Assembly (NCBI GenBank): GCA_027313705.1
Contig: DAHVDE010000032.1
Location: forward strand, 1 to 39,956
DNA from: Actinomycetota bacterium
GTDB taxonomy: Bacteria > Actinomycetota > Actinomycetes > Streptosporangiales > Streptosporangiaceae
Direction: 5' to 3'
DNA: 39,956 nucleotides
The notes under the pieces: generated by a model
Seen by the model: the letters and a program-made list of their open reading frames with translations, nothing else
What the model was told of the DNA's origin: nothing
Database searches by the model: none
In this document: positions 1 to 8,744 of the stretch, piece after piece
Position numbering within the stretch: position 1 is the stretch's first letter
How the letters are laid out: every line of letters starts with the position of its first letter
Position numbers and translations under genes: made by a program

Positions 1-267
1 CTGCCAACGTCGATCTTGGCAGGGCGCACCCCGCGGCATGGCGAGGTTCTCGCTTCTGCCGCAGCGCCAAGTCGAATTGAACTCTTCGCCATCACGGCGG
101 TCGTTCACTTCCCGCGCAAGGTCGTCTGGATCGTGCCGGACTTCACCGTCGGTGCGTATCTGGACCGACTGCGCTCCCTGCATCAGCGGATCGAGGAAAC
201 CGGTCCGTTCGTCGCCACCAGCGTGCGGTTCCTCATCGAGGCCCGCAAGCCCGCACGAAGCAAGTGA
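1..267 (+). CDS. C-terminal part of a probable SAM-dependent methyltransferase (5' end outside window)
   Basis: The frame is open from the first base and ends at TGA 265-267, so the gene starts upstream of the window. About 88 residues are visible. The end, with a WIVPDF segment, an amphipathic LDRLRSLHQRIEETGPF helix and a closing strand VRFLIEARK, resembles the last helix and strand of class I methyltransferases. That match is by pattern only, and no SAM-binding motif lies in the visible part. TTG at 16 is an internal codon, not a convincing start. The stop abuts the stop of the convergent yceI gene: the two share the palindrome TGATCA (265-270), with no intergenic base. Confidence 0.4.
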   Translation: MPTSILAGRTPRHGEVLASAAAPSRIELFAITAVVHFPRKVVWIVPDFTVGAYLDRLRSLHQRIEETGPFVATSVRFLIEARKPARSK

Positions 268-819
268 TCAGCCGCGCGTGAAGACGGCGCGGATCGTCAT
301 GGTGTTGTGCATGGACGCGCCCAGCCGGCCTTTCCAGGTGAGACCGTAGTCCGACCGGTCGATCTGCACCTGCGCGCCGAGCTCCAGCGTGTCGGCGTCG
401 GCTGCGGTAAGGCTGGCAGGGAAGGCTAGTGGCCTGGTCTGACCGCGGACCTCAAGCGATCCGGTGACCGAGGCGCCTGCGCCGTCGAGCGTGACCTCCG
501 TGGCGGTGAAGGTGATCTCCGGGTGGTTCTCGCTGTCGAAGAAGTCCGCCGAACGAAGGTGCTTGTCGCGGGAGGGCGTCTTGGTGTCGATGGACGCCGT
601 GCGCACCGTGATGGTGCCGCTCGCCTGGCCGGTCGCAGTGATCTGGGCCGCGCCGCTGATCTCGCCGAACGTTCCCTTCACTGGCATTAGTCCCCACATG
701 CTCTTAGACCGCAGGGCGATGCTCGAGCGCGCCGGGTCGAGCGTCCACTGGCCCGCCAGCGACCCGTCGGCGAGCTTCCCTGCGACGTCAAGGCCGCCGG
801 GCTGAGTTTCGGTGGTCAC
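268..819 (-). CDS. YceI family lipid/isoprenoid-binding protein
   Basis: A 183-residue protein with the usual YceI length and motifs: an N-terminal GQWTLDPARSSI strand, SADFFDSENHPEITF in the middle and a terminal DYGLTWKGRLG segment. YceI proteins form a lipocalin-like barrel that binds polyisoprenoid or amide lipids. There is no signal peptide, so this one is probably cytoplasmic. The frame stays open to 999, but the start is placed at GTG 819 because GGAGGT (828-823) lies just upstream and family similarity begins there. The spacing is short (3 nt). It is divergent from marR, a common pairing that suggests MarR controls it. Confidence 0.88.
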   Translation of the reverse strand: MTTETQPGGLDVAGKLADGSLAGQWTLDPARSSIALRSKSMWGLMPVKGTFGEISGAAQITATGQASGTITVRTASIDTKTPSRDKHLRSADFFDSENHPEITFTATEVTLDGAGASVTGSLEVRGQTRPLAFPASLTAADADTLELGAQVQIDRSDYGLTWKGRLGASMHNTMTIRAVFTRG

Positions 820-850
820 GTTACCTCCAATAGTTTGGTTCGGAAAGCAA

Positions 851-884
851 AATAGTTCCAGAGTACGAGACGAATATACTGGAA
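851..884 (+). promoter_or_regulatory. Divergent yceI/marR promoter region with an operator-like dyad
   Basis: Between the two divergent starts (819 and 908) lies the dyad TTCCAG (856-861)...CTGGAA (879-884). It encloses TATACT (875-880), a good -10 candidate for marR about 28 bp from its start. A direct repeat AATAGTT occurs at 829 and 851. An operator overlapping the promoter is the usual arrangement for MarR autoregulation; this assignment is inference. Confidence 0.4.
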
Positions 885-907
885 ACCTGGGAATGTCAAG
901 GAGCTTG

Positions 908-1381
908 ATGGCAGCAGGTACCGGGAACTCAGGCGACTCCAGCCATGCGGCTAGCTGCCTGCGGCTGATGCGCCTGCTGCCGCGCATCTCCCGTGGCATG
1001 CGCCGCTCGCAGCGCCGCGCCGCGCCGCCCGCAGTGTCACAGCTGAGCCCGCGTCACGTCGCCGCCCTCGAAGAGCTACGTGACGGGCCGCTTACCGTCG
1101 GCAGCCTGGCCGAGCGGCTCGACCTCACGATGTCCACCGTCAGCGGTGTGCTCGCCGATCTCGACCGGGCGGGCTTCGTGCTCCGCAGCGCCGATGCCGC
1201 CGACCGGCGGCGCACCATCGTGCGGATCACGCCCGCCAGGCAGGCTCTGCTCGACGAATGGCTGGACGGTGCCGCCGAGCCGCTCGCCCGGGTGCTCGAC
1301 CAGCTTGCTCCTCGGGAGCGCGCGGCGTTCCTCAAGGCGATGGACATGCTGGAGACCGAACTCCGCGGCGGCGACGGCTGA
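908..1381 (+). CDS. MarR family transcriptional regulator
   Basis: About 157 residues. A winged helix-turn-helix core is clear: LSPRHVAALEEL, then GSLAERLDLTMSTVSGVL (recognition helix), then the wing VLRSADAADRRRTIVRIT. A C-terminal dimerisation helix follows. ATG 908 is chosen because AAGGAG (898-903) precedes it; upstream in-frame starts (893, 812) would run into the yceI start region. The N-terminus is very Arg-rich. The whole second half (1076-1381) is antisense to the extended cydC frame. It is likely a repressor of itself and yceI; the ligand is unknown. Confidence 0.85.
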   Translation: MAAGTGNSGDSSHAASCLRLMRLLPRISRGMRRSQRRAAPPAVSQLSPRHVAALEELRDGPLTVGSLAERLDLTMSTVSGVLADLDRAGFVLRSADAADRRRTIVRITPARQALLDEWLDGAAEPLARVLDQLAPRERAAFLKAMDMLETELRGGDG

Positions 1382-3127
1382 TCTTAGTTTCACGCGGCGA
1401 TACCAGCCGTCCGCAGCCATCAACTCGGCGTGCGTACCGCGCTGGACGACCCGGCCGCCGTCAAGCACCACGACCTCGTCCATCTGGTCGAGGCCGTCAA
1501 GATCATGACTGATCAGAAGAACGGCGAGGCCCTGCGCGGCACGGAGCAAATCAGCCATCAGTTGCCCGCGCGTTTCCGCGTCCAGGTGCGTGCCAGGCTC
1601 GTCGAGGATCAGGATTGCCGGATCGGCGAGCAACGCGCGCGCGAGTGCGATGCGCTGCCGCTGGCCGCCTGACGCGGCCGCGCCGTTCTCACCTAGGTGA
1701 GTGGCAAGACCTGCGGGCAGCGAGGCGATCCAGCCGGAAAGGCCGACGCGGTCGATCACCGCGGCCAGTTCGGTGTCGCTCGCGCCTGGTGCGGCGATCC
1801 GGAGGTTTTCCGCGATGGTGGCGTTGAACAGGTGCGGATCCTGCGGGCAGCCGCCGGCCAGTTTTCGCGCCTCGTCCGCGCGGAGGTCGGCAAGCGCCGT
1901 GCCTGCGCCCTCGGCCTGGCCGGCGCCTTGCCCGGTGACCACGGCCGATCCGCCGGCCAGGTCGATGAACCTGAGCAGGACGGCCGCGACGGTCGACTTG
2001 CCCGCGCCATTCGGCCCGACGAGTGCCACCCGCCTGCCAGGCTTCAGGTCGAGGCTCACCCCGTCGAGCACGAATGGCCCGCCGCGAACGTAGCGAACCT
2101 TGACGTCCCGCAGGCTGACGGTCACCGGCCGGGCCGGCGTGGTTGCTGATGACCTCGGTTCGGTGACCGGATCAGGTGCGCTGATGACCTCGGCGATCCG
2201 GTCGGCGCTTGACTTGGCGTGCCGGAGGGCGACGACCGCGGCAGGCAGTCCGCCGACGGCCTCGAAGGCGGCGAGCGCGGTGAGGGTCGCGGCGGCGAGC
2301 GGTACCTTGCTGATAGTCCCGGCACCAGCGCCGGCCACGCCGAGGAGCAGCACACCCCACACCGTCAGGCCTGCCACCAGGGTAGAAAGCCCGCTGCGCA
2401 GTCCGGCCGCGGTCGCGTCGCGCGCGGCGAGCCTGGTCAGGCTGCGACTCGCCGCCGCGGCTGCTGCCTCCGCTCGGCGCACCGCTCCGAACGCGCTCAG
2501 GTCGGCTGCTCCGGTGAGCAGGTCAGTTATCGTGGCCGCCAGCATTCCCCTGGCTGAAGCCGTCCGCCTAGCCGATGCCCTGGCCGTGACCAGGCAGGCA
2601 ACCGGCACCAGGATCCCGCCAGCGAGCAGTCCAGCCGCGAGCAGAGCGCCGCCGGGCCCGATCAGCGCCGCGCAGGCGAACACGGCCCCCGAGCCGGCCA
2701 GGCAGGCGGCGATGGCCGGAGTGATGCCGCGGATAAACAAGTCCTGGGTGGCGTCCACGTCGGCCACCAGCCTGGTGAGCAAGTCGCCTGAGTGGAACGC
2801 CGGCAGCCCGGCCGGAGCTAGCGCTTCGAGCCGGCGCCAGATCGCCACCCGCACCTTTGCGAGCACCCGGAACGCCACGTCGTGGGCGGCGAGTCGCTCA
2901 CCGTAACGGAACAAGCCACGTCCGAGGCTGAGCCCGCGCACGGCGACCACCGCGACAGAAAGGGCGGCGACGCCAGGATGCTCAGACGCCCTCGCCAGCA
3001 GGAATCCCGACACGCCAAGCAGTGCGATCGCGCACCCCGTGGCGAGTGCGCCGGCCGCCGCCGCGGCCAGCACCCGGCCGCGGGCCGGCCAGGCCAGCTT
3101 GGCCAGGGACCACAGCGAGCCGTTCAT
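1076..3127 (-). CDS. cydC: Thiol reductant ABC exporter subunit CydC, with a C-terminal antisense extension
   Basis: ABC half-transporter: six-helix membrane domain (about residues 15-310) followed by an ATPase domain with Walker A GPNGAGKST (371-379), signature ASGGQRQ (485-491), Walker B ILILDEP (505-511) and H-loop SHD. With CydD it exports cysteine/glutathione, which is needed to assemble cytochrome bd. The ATG overlaps the cydD stop (ATGA), so translation is coupled. Family similarity ends near residue 581 (about nt 1385), but no stop is met until 1076. The last roughly 102 residues are antisense to marR, look like shadow sequence and probably result from a lost stop codon. The biological C-terminus is uncertain. 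Confidence 0.88.
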   Translation of the reverse strand: MNGSLWSLAKLAWPARGRVLAAAAAGALATGCAIALLGVSGFLLARASEHPGVAALSVAVVAVRGLSLGRGLFRYGERLAAHDVAFRVLAKVRVAIWRRLEALAPAGLPAFHSGDLLTRLVADVDATQDLFIRGITPAIAACLAGSGAVFACAALIGPGGALLAAGLLAGGILVPVACLVTARASARRTASARGMLAATITDLLTGAADLSAFGAVRRAEAAAAAASRSLTRLAARDATAAGLRSGLSTLVAGLTVWGVLLLGVAGAGAGTISKVPLAAATLTALAAFEAVGGLPAAVVALRHAKSSADRIAEVISAPDPVTEPRSSATTPARPVTVSLRDVKVRYVRGGPFVLDGVSLDLKPGRRVALVGPNGAGKSTVAAVLLRFIDLAGGSAVVTGQGAGQAEGAGTALADLRADEARKLAGGCPQDPHLFNATIAENLRIAAPGASDTELAAVIDRVGLSGWIASLPAGLATHLGENGAAASGGQRQRIALARALLADPAILILDEPGTHLDAETRGQLMADLLRAAQGLAVLLISHDLDGLDQMDEVVVLDGGRVVQRGTHAELMAADGWYRRVKLRSAVAAAEFGLQHVHRLEERRALPRSKLVEHPGERLGGTVQPFVEQSLPGGRDPHDGAPPVGGIGAAEHEARPVEIGEHTADGGHREVEPLGQAADGKRPVT

Positions 3128-4803
3128 AGCGGCACCGCCACCGGTTCGCGTGCCACCTCGCTGACCCGGCCGTCCGCCACGGTCAGCAGTCGGCCAATGC
3201 GGCCGAACCTGGAGAGATCGTGCGTGACGAGGACGACGGTGCGACCGTCGGCCAGTCGCTCCAGGGCGTCCTGGAGTTCCGCCGCGCTTGCCTGGTCGAG
3301 GTGCGCGCCTGGCTCGTCGAGCAGCACCAGCGGTGCGTTCGTGAGGAACACCCGCGCCAGCGCGATCTTCTGCCGCTGCCCGGCCGACAGCCGGGCCGCC
3401 CGCTCGCTGAGTACCGTTTGGTAGCCGTCGGGGAGGTCGGCGATGAACCCCGCCGCGCCCGCGAGCGCGGCGGCCCGCTCCACCTCGGCGAGTGAGGCGT
3501 CAGGTCGCCCGAGCGCGATGTTGTCGCGTACCGAGCAGGGAAACAGGGCCGGGGTCTGCGGCAACCAGCCGATCTGCGCCCGCCACTGCTCCGCAGAGAC
3601 CGCGGCCAGGTTGGTGCCGCCGGCCAGCACCCGTCCGCCGGAAGGAGCGAGGAATTTCAGCAGCAAGCTCAGCAAGGAACTCTTGCCCGCTCCGTTCCCG
3701 CCGGCCAAGGTGATCCGATCTCCAGGGCTGATAGCGAGATTGATGCCGCTGAGTACGTGCTCGCCGCGCCCGTAGGTGCAACTGACATCCTCCAGGCTGA
3801 TAACGGCGGAACGCAGGTCCGGCGCCCGGCTGGTCCCGGCCGCCCGGGTCGGCTCCCGGTCGATAATCGCCAATGCCCGGCTCGCCGCCGCCATGCCGTC
3901 ACTGCTCGCGTGAAAACTGGCCGCCGCGTCGCGCAGCGGCAAGAAAGCCTCAGGCGTCAGCAGCAGCACGAAGAGCGCGGACGAATAACTCAGGTGCCCG
4001 TAGAGCAGCCGCAGGCCGACCTCGACCGCGACGAGCGCGGTCGCCAGCGCAGCGGCCAGTTCGAGTACCAGCGCGGAGAGGAACGCGACTCGCAGACTGG
4101 TCAGGACGCTGACCCGGTATTCCTCGGTGACCTGGCCGATGATCTGCTCTTGTGCCTTGGCCTGGCCGAAGATCTTCAGCGTGGTGAGGCCGCGCGTGAC
4201 GTCCGCGAAGTGACCGCTGAGCCTGGCAAGCAGTTGCCAGTTCCTGCTTGAGCCGGCTTTCGTGCTGAGCCCGATGAGCATGCCGAACACCGGGATGAGC
4301 GGCAGCGTGATCACGACGATGAGGCCAGACAGCCAGTCGACGGCGCTGATCGCGGCCAGCACCGAGACCGGCACGCAGCTCGCCAGCAGCAGTTGCGGCA
4401 GGTAGCTGGCGAAATAGGGGTCGAGCGCGTCGAGGCCGCTGATCGCCAGCGTGGTGATCTCACCGGCTCGCTCCCCGCCAAGCCAGACCGGTCCGCGTTC
4501 GATAACCCGCCGCAGCAACTTGCCGCGCAGCCGCTCCTTGATCGCCGCGGCGGCTCTGGTCGCGGTCACCTCGCTGCCGTAATTCGCCGCCGCGCGGATG
4601 ATGAAGGCGGCGAGCAGTGCGCTCAAGACGGTGGCTAGGACCCGCACCCCGACTCCGGTCGCCGCGGTCGCGAGCACCCGGGCGAGCAGCCAGGCCTGAG
4701 CCAAGATCATGGCGGTGGCGACCAGTCCGAACACCAGGCAGCAGGCGAGGTAGCCGCGGCCGGCGGCTGACTCACCGATCAGACGGCGGGCATTAGGGTT
4801 CAG
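3124..4803 (-). CDS. cydD: Thiol reductant ABC exporter subunit CydD
   Basis: About 559 residues: membrane domain (20-310) and ATPase domain with Walker A GGNGAGKSS (368-376), signature LSAGQRQ (472-478), Walker B LVLLDEP (492-498) and H-loop THD (527-529). It forms the heterodimer with CydC. The start is difficult. The frame is open to ATG 4980, but that lies deep inside zwf, and family-like sequence begins at LNPNARRL. I therefore place the start at CTG 4803, overlapping the zwf stop by 11 nt. No better ATG, GTG or TTG is in frame nearby. Cotranslation after zwf is likely. Confidence 0.85.
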   Translation of the reverse strand: MNPNARRLIGESAAGRGYLACCLVFGLVATAMILAQAWLLARVLATAATGVGVRVLATVLSALLAAFIIRAAANYGSEVTATRAAAAIKERLRGKLLRRVIERGPVWLGGERAGEITTLAISGLDALDPYFASYLPQLLLASCVPVSVLAAISAVDWLSGLIVVITLPLIPVFGMLIGLSTKAGSSRNWQLLARLSGHFADVTRGLTTLKIFGQAKAQEQIIGQVTEEYRVSVLTSLRVAFLSALVLELAAALATALVAVEVGLRLLYGHLSYSSALFVLLLTPEAFLPLRDAAASFHASSDGMAAASRALAIIDREPTRAAGTSRAPDLRSAVISLEDVSCTYGRGEHVLSGINLAISPGDRITLAGGNGAGKSSLLSLLLKFLAPSGGRVLAGGTNLAAVSAEQWRAQIGWLPQTPALFPCSVRDNIALGRPDASLAEVERAAALAGAAGFIADLPDGYQTVLSERAARLSAGQRQKIALARVFLTNAPLVLLDEPGAHLDQASAAELQDALERLADGRTVVLVTHDLSRFGRIGRLLTVADGRVSEVAREPVAVPL

Positions 4804-6178
4804 GATCGTCCCACACGTCGCCGTCAGGGAGCAGCGCGTCGGCTTCCTTCGGCCCCCAGGTAGCGGTGGCGTAACTGTGCACGGGCACGACGTCGCCGAG
4901 CACAGGGTCGACGACCCGCCACGCGTCCTCCACGGTGTCCTGCCTGGCGAACAGTTCACGGTCGCCGGCCAGTGCGGCACCGATCAGCCGGTCGTAGGGC
5001 CGCATGTCCGCAGCGGACTGCTCGGCGAACGTCAGGGTCTCCGTTTGCGGCAGCCAGCCGGCCCCTGGCTTCTTGCCCGACAAGGTGAGGCTTACCCTGA
5101 CCGAAGGATTGACCAGGAACCGGAGCGAGTTCGTCGCGACGCCGCCAAGCTTGATGCCGAACACGTCGTGCGGCGGATGACTGAACTTGATGCTGACCTC
5201 GGTCGCGGTCACCGGCAGGCACTTGCCTGCCCTGATCAGGATCGGGACTCCGGCCCACCGCCAGGAGTCCATCGTGAGCCGGACCGCGACGAAAGTCTCG
5301 ACGGTCGAGCGCGGATCGACGCCTGCCACCTCGCGGTAGCCTTCGTACTGGCCGCGTATCGTGTTCTCGGGCGTGAGCAGCGAAAGCGCGCCGATGACCG
5401 CCGATTTCGAGGACCGCCAGGTGTCGATGCCGCGGCCGTCAGGAGGTTCGGCCATGACCGATGCGAGTACCTGCAGCAGGTGGTTCTGCAGGACGTCCCT
5501 GATCGCGCCGTTCTTGTCGTAGAAGGCGCCGCGGTCGGCCACGTCGAAGGACTCGGCCATCGTGATCTGGATGCTCCGCACGTGCTCGCGGTTGAGCAAC
5601 GGCTCGACCATCGAGTTGCCGAACCTGACGAACAGCATGTTCTCGACCGGGTCGAGACCAAGCCAGTGATCGACCCGGTAAATGTCGTCTTCGGCGAAGT
5701 GCTGGTGCATGGTGTTGTTCAGCGCCTGCGCGCTGGCCAGGTCGTGACCGAACGGCTTTTCCACCATGACGCGAGATCCAAAGGCAAGGCCGGCGTCAGC
5801 TATGCCGCCCGCGATCCGGCCGAACAGGCTGGGCGGGACTTCCAGGTAGAACAGCACCTTCTTGCCATGGCCGATGTCGGCGGCCAGCGTCTCGTAGGTC
5901 TGGCTTGAGTCCAGGTCGCCATCGATGTACCTGAGTGAGCCGAGCATGCTGGCTGATGCGGGCGAGGCTGGATCGATGCCGCTGCTTCGCAGCGATGCCG
6001 TCGCGTAGTCGCGGAACTGACTAAGCCCCCACCCGCTCTTCGCGACGCCGATCACCGGCATGTCGAGCATGCCCCGCTCGGCCAGGCCGACCAGGGCGGG
6101 GAAGGTCTCGCGCTTAGCCAGGTCGCCGGTGGCGCCGAAGATCACGAGTGCGTCGGCTTTTTCCGCCGAGGTGGTCAT
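4793..6178 (-). CDS. zwf: Glucose-6-phosphate 1-dehydrogenase
   Basis: A 461-residue NADP-type G6PDH, first step of the oxidative pentose phosphate path. The N-terminal dinucleotide motif GATGDLAKR, the EKPFGHDL segment, the substrate motif RVDHWLG and the general-base region IRDVLQNHLLQ are all visible. The usual substrate-site signature is DHYLGKE; here it reads DHWLGLD, so the lysine is replaced by leucine. ATG 6178 is preferred over GTG 6181 because AAGGAG (6189-6184) is then 5 nt upstream. The gene sits between cydB (12 bp upstream) and cydD (overlapping), inside the cytochrome bd operon, so it should be co-transcribed with the oxidase. Confidence 0.9.
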   Translation of the reverse strand: MTTSAEKADALVIFGATGDLAKRETFPALVGLAERGMLDMPVIGVAKSGWGLSQFRDYATASLRSSGIDPASPASASMLGSLRYIDGDLDSSQTYETLAADIGHGKKVLFYLEVPPSLFGRIAGGIADAGLAFGSRVMVEKPFGHDLASAQALNNTMHQHFAEDDIYRVDHWLGLDPVENMLFVRFGNSMVEPLLNREHVRSIQITMAESFDVADRGAFYDKNGAIRDVLQNHLLQVLASVMAEPPDGRGIDTWRSSKSAVIGALSLLTPENTIRGQYEGYREVAGVDPRSTVETFVAVRLTMDSWRWAGVPILIRAGKCLPVTATEVSIKFSHPPHDVFGIKLGGVATNSLRFLVNPSVRVSLTLSGKKPGAGWLPQTETLTFAEQSAADMRPYDRLIGAALAGDRELFARQDTVEDAWRVVDPVLGDVVPVHSYATATWGPKEADALLPDGDVWDDPEP

Positions 6179-6190
6179 CACTGCTCCTTC

Positions 6191-7198
6191 TTAATGCTGC
6201 TTGACGCTGAAGTCCTTGTCCGTCAGGCGCCGCCTAAACACGTAGTAAGTCCACGCCGTATACCCGAGCACGATCGGCAAGGTGACGACCACGACGATGG
6301 TCATCACCTTGAGCGGGTAGTTGGCCGAGGCGGAGTTGTCGATCGTGAGGTTGTAGGCGTGACTGGTGCTCGACACCATGAGCCGCGGGTAAAGCTCGCT
6401 GAAGAGCGAAAGGACGGTGAGCGCGACCGCGATCGTGGTGGCGCCGAACGCCCAGCCCTCGCGGTCCTCCCAGGCGAGCCAGGCCGCCGCGAGCATGGCA
6501 AGCACGCCGATGATCTCGACCGGGTTAGGCAGCAGGCCCTTACCCGCGATGGAGTGGGTCCAGATCGCGAACGCGAGCAGCACCAGGGCGGCGACCGGGG
6601 TAACGAACCTGGTCAGCCTGACCGCACGGATCCGCACCTGGTCAGTGGTCTTCAGCGCGATGAAGGTCGAGCCGTGCGCCAGGCAGAGCACCACGAACGT
6701 GACGCCGGCGTAGATGCCGTACGGCTGGAGCAGCGTCCAGAAACTGCCGGTGTATTCGTGAGCGCCATTGATCGGCAGGCCGTGCAGCAGGTCGCCGAGT
6801 GCTACCCCGATGAGCAGCGGCGCAAGCAGGCTGCCCGCGGTCAGCAGGGCGCTCCAGGTGGTGCGCCAATTCCCGGTGTCCCGCTTGCCGCGGTACTCGA
6901 ACGAGGTGCCGCGGGCCATGAGCGCGCCGAGCAGCAGCACCAGGGCCAGGTAGAACCCGGAGAACATGGTCGCGTACCAGCCGGGGAACGCGGCGAACAT
7001 GGCCGCGCCCGCCACGATCAGCCATACTTCGTTGCCATCCCACAGCGGGCCGATCGTGTTGATGGCGGTTCGCCTGCCCGGCTCGTCCTTGCCGATAACG
7101 CTGTGCAGCATGCCGACACCGAAGTCGAATCCCTCCAGCACGAAGAACCCGGTCCAGACCACCGCGATGATCAGGAACCAGAGTTCGACCAGCGTCAT
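6191..7198 (-). CDS. cydB: Cytochrome bd ubiquinol/menaquinol oxidase subunit II
   Basis: A 335-residue membrane protein with about eight to nine hydrophobic helices. The N-terminal EGFDFGVGML and the PLWDGNEVWLIVAG segment are family hallmarks. It stabilises the haem-bearing subunit I in the plasma membrane. ATG 7198 is preceded by AGGAGG, 8 bp after the cydA stop. zwf follows after 12 bp. Confidence 0.95.
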   Translation of the reverse strand: MTLVELWFLIIAVVWTGFFVLEGFDFGVGMLHSVIGKDEPGRRTAINTIGPLWDGNEVWLIVAGAAMFAAFPGWYATMFSGFYLALVLLLGALMARGTSFEYRGKRDTGNWRTTWSALLTAGSLLAPLLIGVALGDLLHGLPINGAHEYTGSFWTLLQPYGIYAGVTFVVLCLAHGSTFIALKTTDQVRIRAVRLTRFVTPVAALVLLAFAIWTHSIAGKGLLPNPVEIIGVLAMLAAAWLAWEDREGWAFGATTIAVALTVLSLFSELYPRLMVSSTSHAYNLTIDNSASANYPLKVMTIVVVVTLPIVLGYTAWTYYVFRRRLTDKDFSVKQH

Positions 7199-7206
7199 CT
7201 GACCTC

Positions 7207-8601
7207 CTAATAGAGCATGGAAGGGACGCGAGCGCTGGCGTCAGGTCCGGCAGGCGCCGGCGGTTCGAGCCCGCGCCGCGAGTACTTGATCATCAGCACC
7301 GCGTCGACCACGCCGAGCGCGGTGTAGAGCAAGCCGAAGGCCACCATGCTGATCACTACATCGGTGAAGGTGACCGACGGTGACACACCCTGGCGGGTGA
7401 GCGCGATGCCCTGGACGATCCAGGGCTGCCTGCCGCTCTCGGTCAGCAGCCAGCCTGCGGTGTTCATGACGAACGGCGCGATCACCGCCCAGGTCGCGGC
7501 CAGCAGGAACCACCGGTTGGCCGGCACGCTCCGCCTGCGCATCTGCCATAGGCCCCAAAGACCGAGCAGCAAGAACAGGCCGGCCAGGTAGGCCATCACC
7601 CGCATCGACCAGTACTGGATGAACACGTTCGGCACGTAGTAGCCGGGTCCGTACCTGGCCACATAGCTGCCCTGGAGCGGACTGAGCCCGATGACCTTGC
7701 CGTTCCACGAGTTCGTCGCGAGCAAGGAGAGCAGGTGAGGTATCTGGAGTATTTGCGTGGGAGTGTGGTCGCCGTTGCCACCGCCGACCTGGAACAGCGA
7801 GAACGAGCACGGCTGGCAGGTGGTCCACTGTGCCTCGGCCGCCGCGATCTTCATCGGCTGGTACCTGGCCTCGATGACACCAAGCTCGCTGCCGACGAAC
7901 ATGTCGACGAACAGCACGGGCACCAGGACCGCAAGCGAGAGCCGCAGCGTGTGACCGAAGGCTTCCCGCGCCTGAGCCTGACCCGACTTGCGCAATTGCC
8001 AGGCCGAGACGGCCAGCATGACCGCGGCCCCGGTCACAATCGAGTCGAGCACCACGTGGAAGTAGCCCCAGAGAAACACCGGGTTGGTGAACACCGCCCA
8101 GATGTCGTTGAGTTGCGGCAAGCCGTGCACCAACTGGTAGCCGACCGGGTGTTGCATCCAGGAGTTGGCCATCATGATGAAAGCCGCGGAAAGCACGGTG
8201 CCAGCGAACACCAGCCAGATGGTCAGCAAGTGCACTCGCTTCGACAGCTTGTCCCAGCCGAAGATCCACAGGCCGAGGAACGTCGACTCGAGGAAAAACG
8301 CGGCGAGACCTTCCATGGCCAGCGGTGCCCCGAAAATGTTGCCGACCAGGCGCGAATAAGACGACCAGTTCATGCCGAACTCGAACTCCTGCACCAGGCC
8401 GGTGACCACGCCAATGGCGACGTTGATCACGAGCAGGGTGCCGAAGAACCTGGTGAGGCTCAGGAACTGCGGCTGGCCGTTCCTGTGCCACGCGGTCTCC
8501 AGCATGGCGACGAGGAACGCCAGGCCAATGGTGACTGGCACGAAGAAAAAGTGATTGATCGATGTCAGCGCGAATTGCCAGCGCGCGAGATCGAGTGTCA
8601 C
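7207..8601 (-). CDS. cydA: Cytochrome bd oxidase subunit I (haem-binding)
   Basis: A 464-residue quinol oxidase subunit. The N-terminal RWQFALTSINHFFFVP carries the conserved haem-ligand His. EFEFGMNW and FFLESTFLGLWIFGW match the quinol- and haem-d-side helices, and GRQPWIVQG marks the Q-loop end. The frame is open to 8805, but similarity begins at VTLDLARWQF, so GTG 8601 is taken as start; the ribosome site is weak (GGCGG). First gene of cydA-cydB-zwf-cydD-cydC. Cytochrome bd supports respiration at low oxygen or under stress. I see no clear Rex-type operator upstream. Confidence 0.94.
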   Translation of the reverse strand: MTLDLARWQFALTSINHFFFVPVTIGLAFLVAMLETAWHRNGQPQFLSLTRFFGTLLVINVAIGVVTGLVQEFEFGMNWSSYSRLVGNIFGAPLAMEGLAAFFLESTFLGLWIFGWDKLSKRVHLLTIWLVFAGTVLSAAFIMMANSWMQHPVGYQLVHGLPQLNDIWAVFTNPVFLWGYFHVVLDSIVTGAAVMLAVSAWQLRKSGQAQAREAFGHTLRLSLAVLVPVLFVDMFVGSELGVIEARYQPMKIAAAEAQWTTCQPCSFSLFQVGGGNGDHTPTQILQIPHLLSLLATNSWNGKVIGLSPLQGSYVARYGPGYYVPNVFIQYWSMRVMAYLAGLFLLLGLWGLWQMRRRSVPANRWFLLAATWAVIAPFVMNTAGWLLTESGRQPWIVQGIALTRQGVSPSVTFTDVVISMVAFGLLYTALGVVDAVLMIKYSRRGLEPPAPAGPDASARVPSMLY

Positions 8602-8633
8602 CCGCCGGTAGTTCCCATCGCTCGCATGTTTGG

Positions 8634-8656
8634 CACCACCCGTTCTGGGTGAGGTG
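8634..8656. other. Small imperfect dyad in the cydA/GH15 divergent promoter region
   Basis: CACCACCC (8634-8641) and GGGTGAGGTG (8647-8656) can pair with a 2-nt bulge over a 5-nt loop. It lies 33 bp upstream of the cydA start, in the 143-bp gap before the divergent GH15 gene. It could be an operator or a leader hairpin. Nothing else recognisable was found in this gap. Confidence 0.25.
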
Positions 8657-8744
8657 CAGAGCGCGCACGCCGGGCAAGTACCGCAAGGCAAGGCGCGCGC
8701 GATAGGCGGGCGGGCGGCACGCGGCGAAGGGATGGCAGGCAATC

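Noticed and set aside
8602-8744. A Rex-type operator before cydA
   Set aside because: No TGTGAAN6TTCACA-like sequence was found in the gap.
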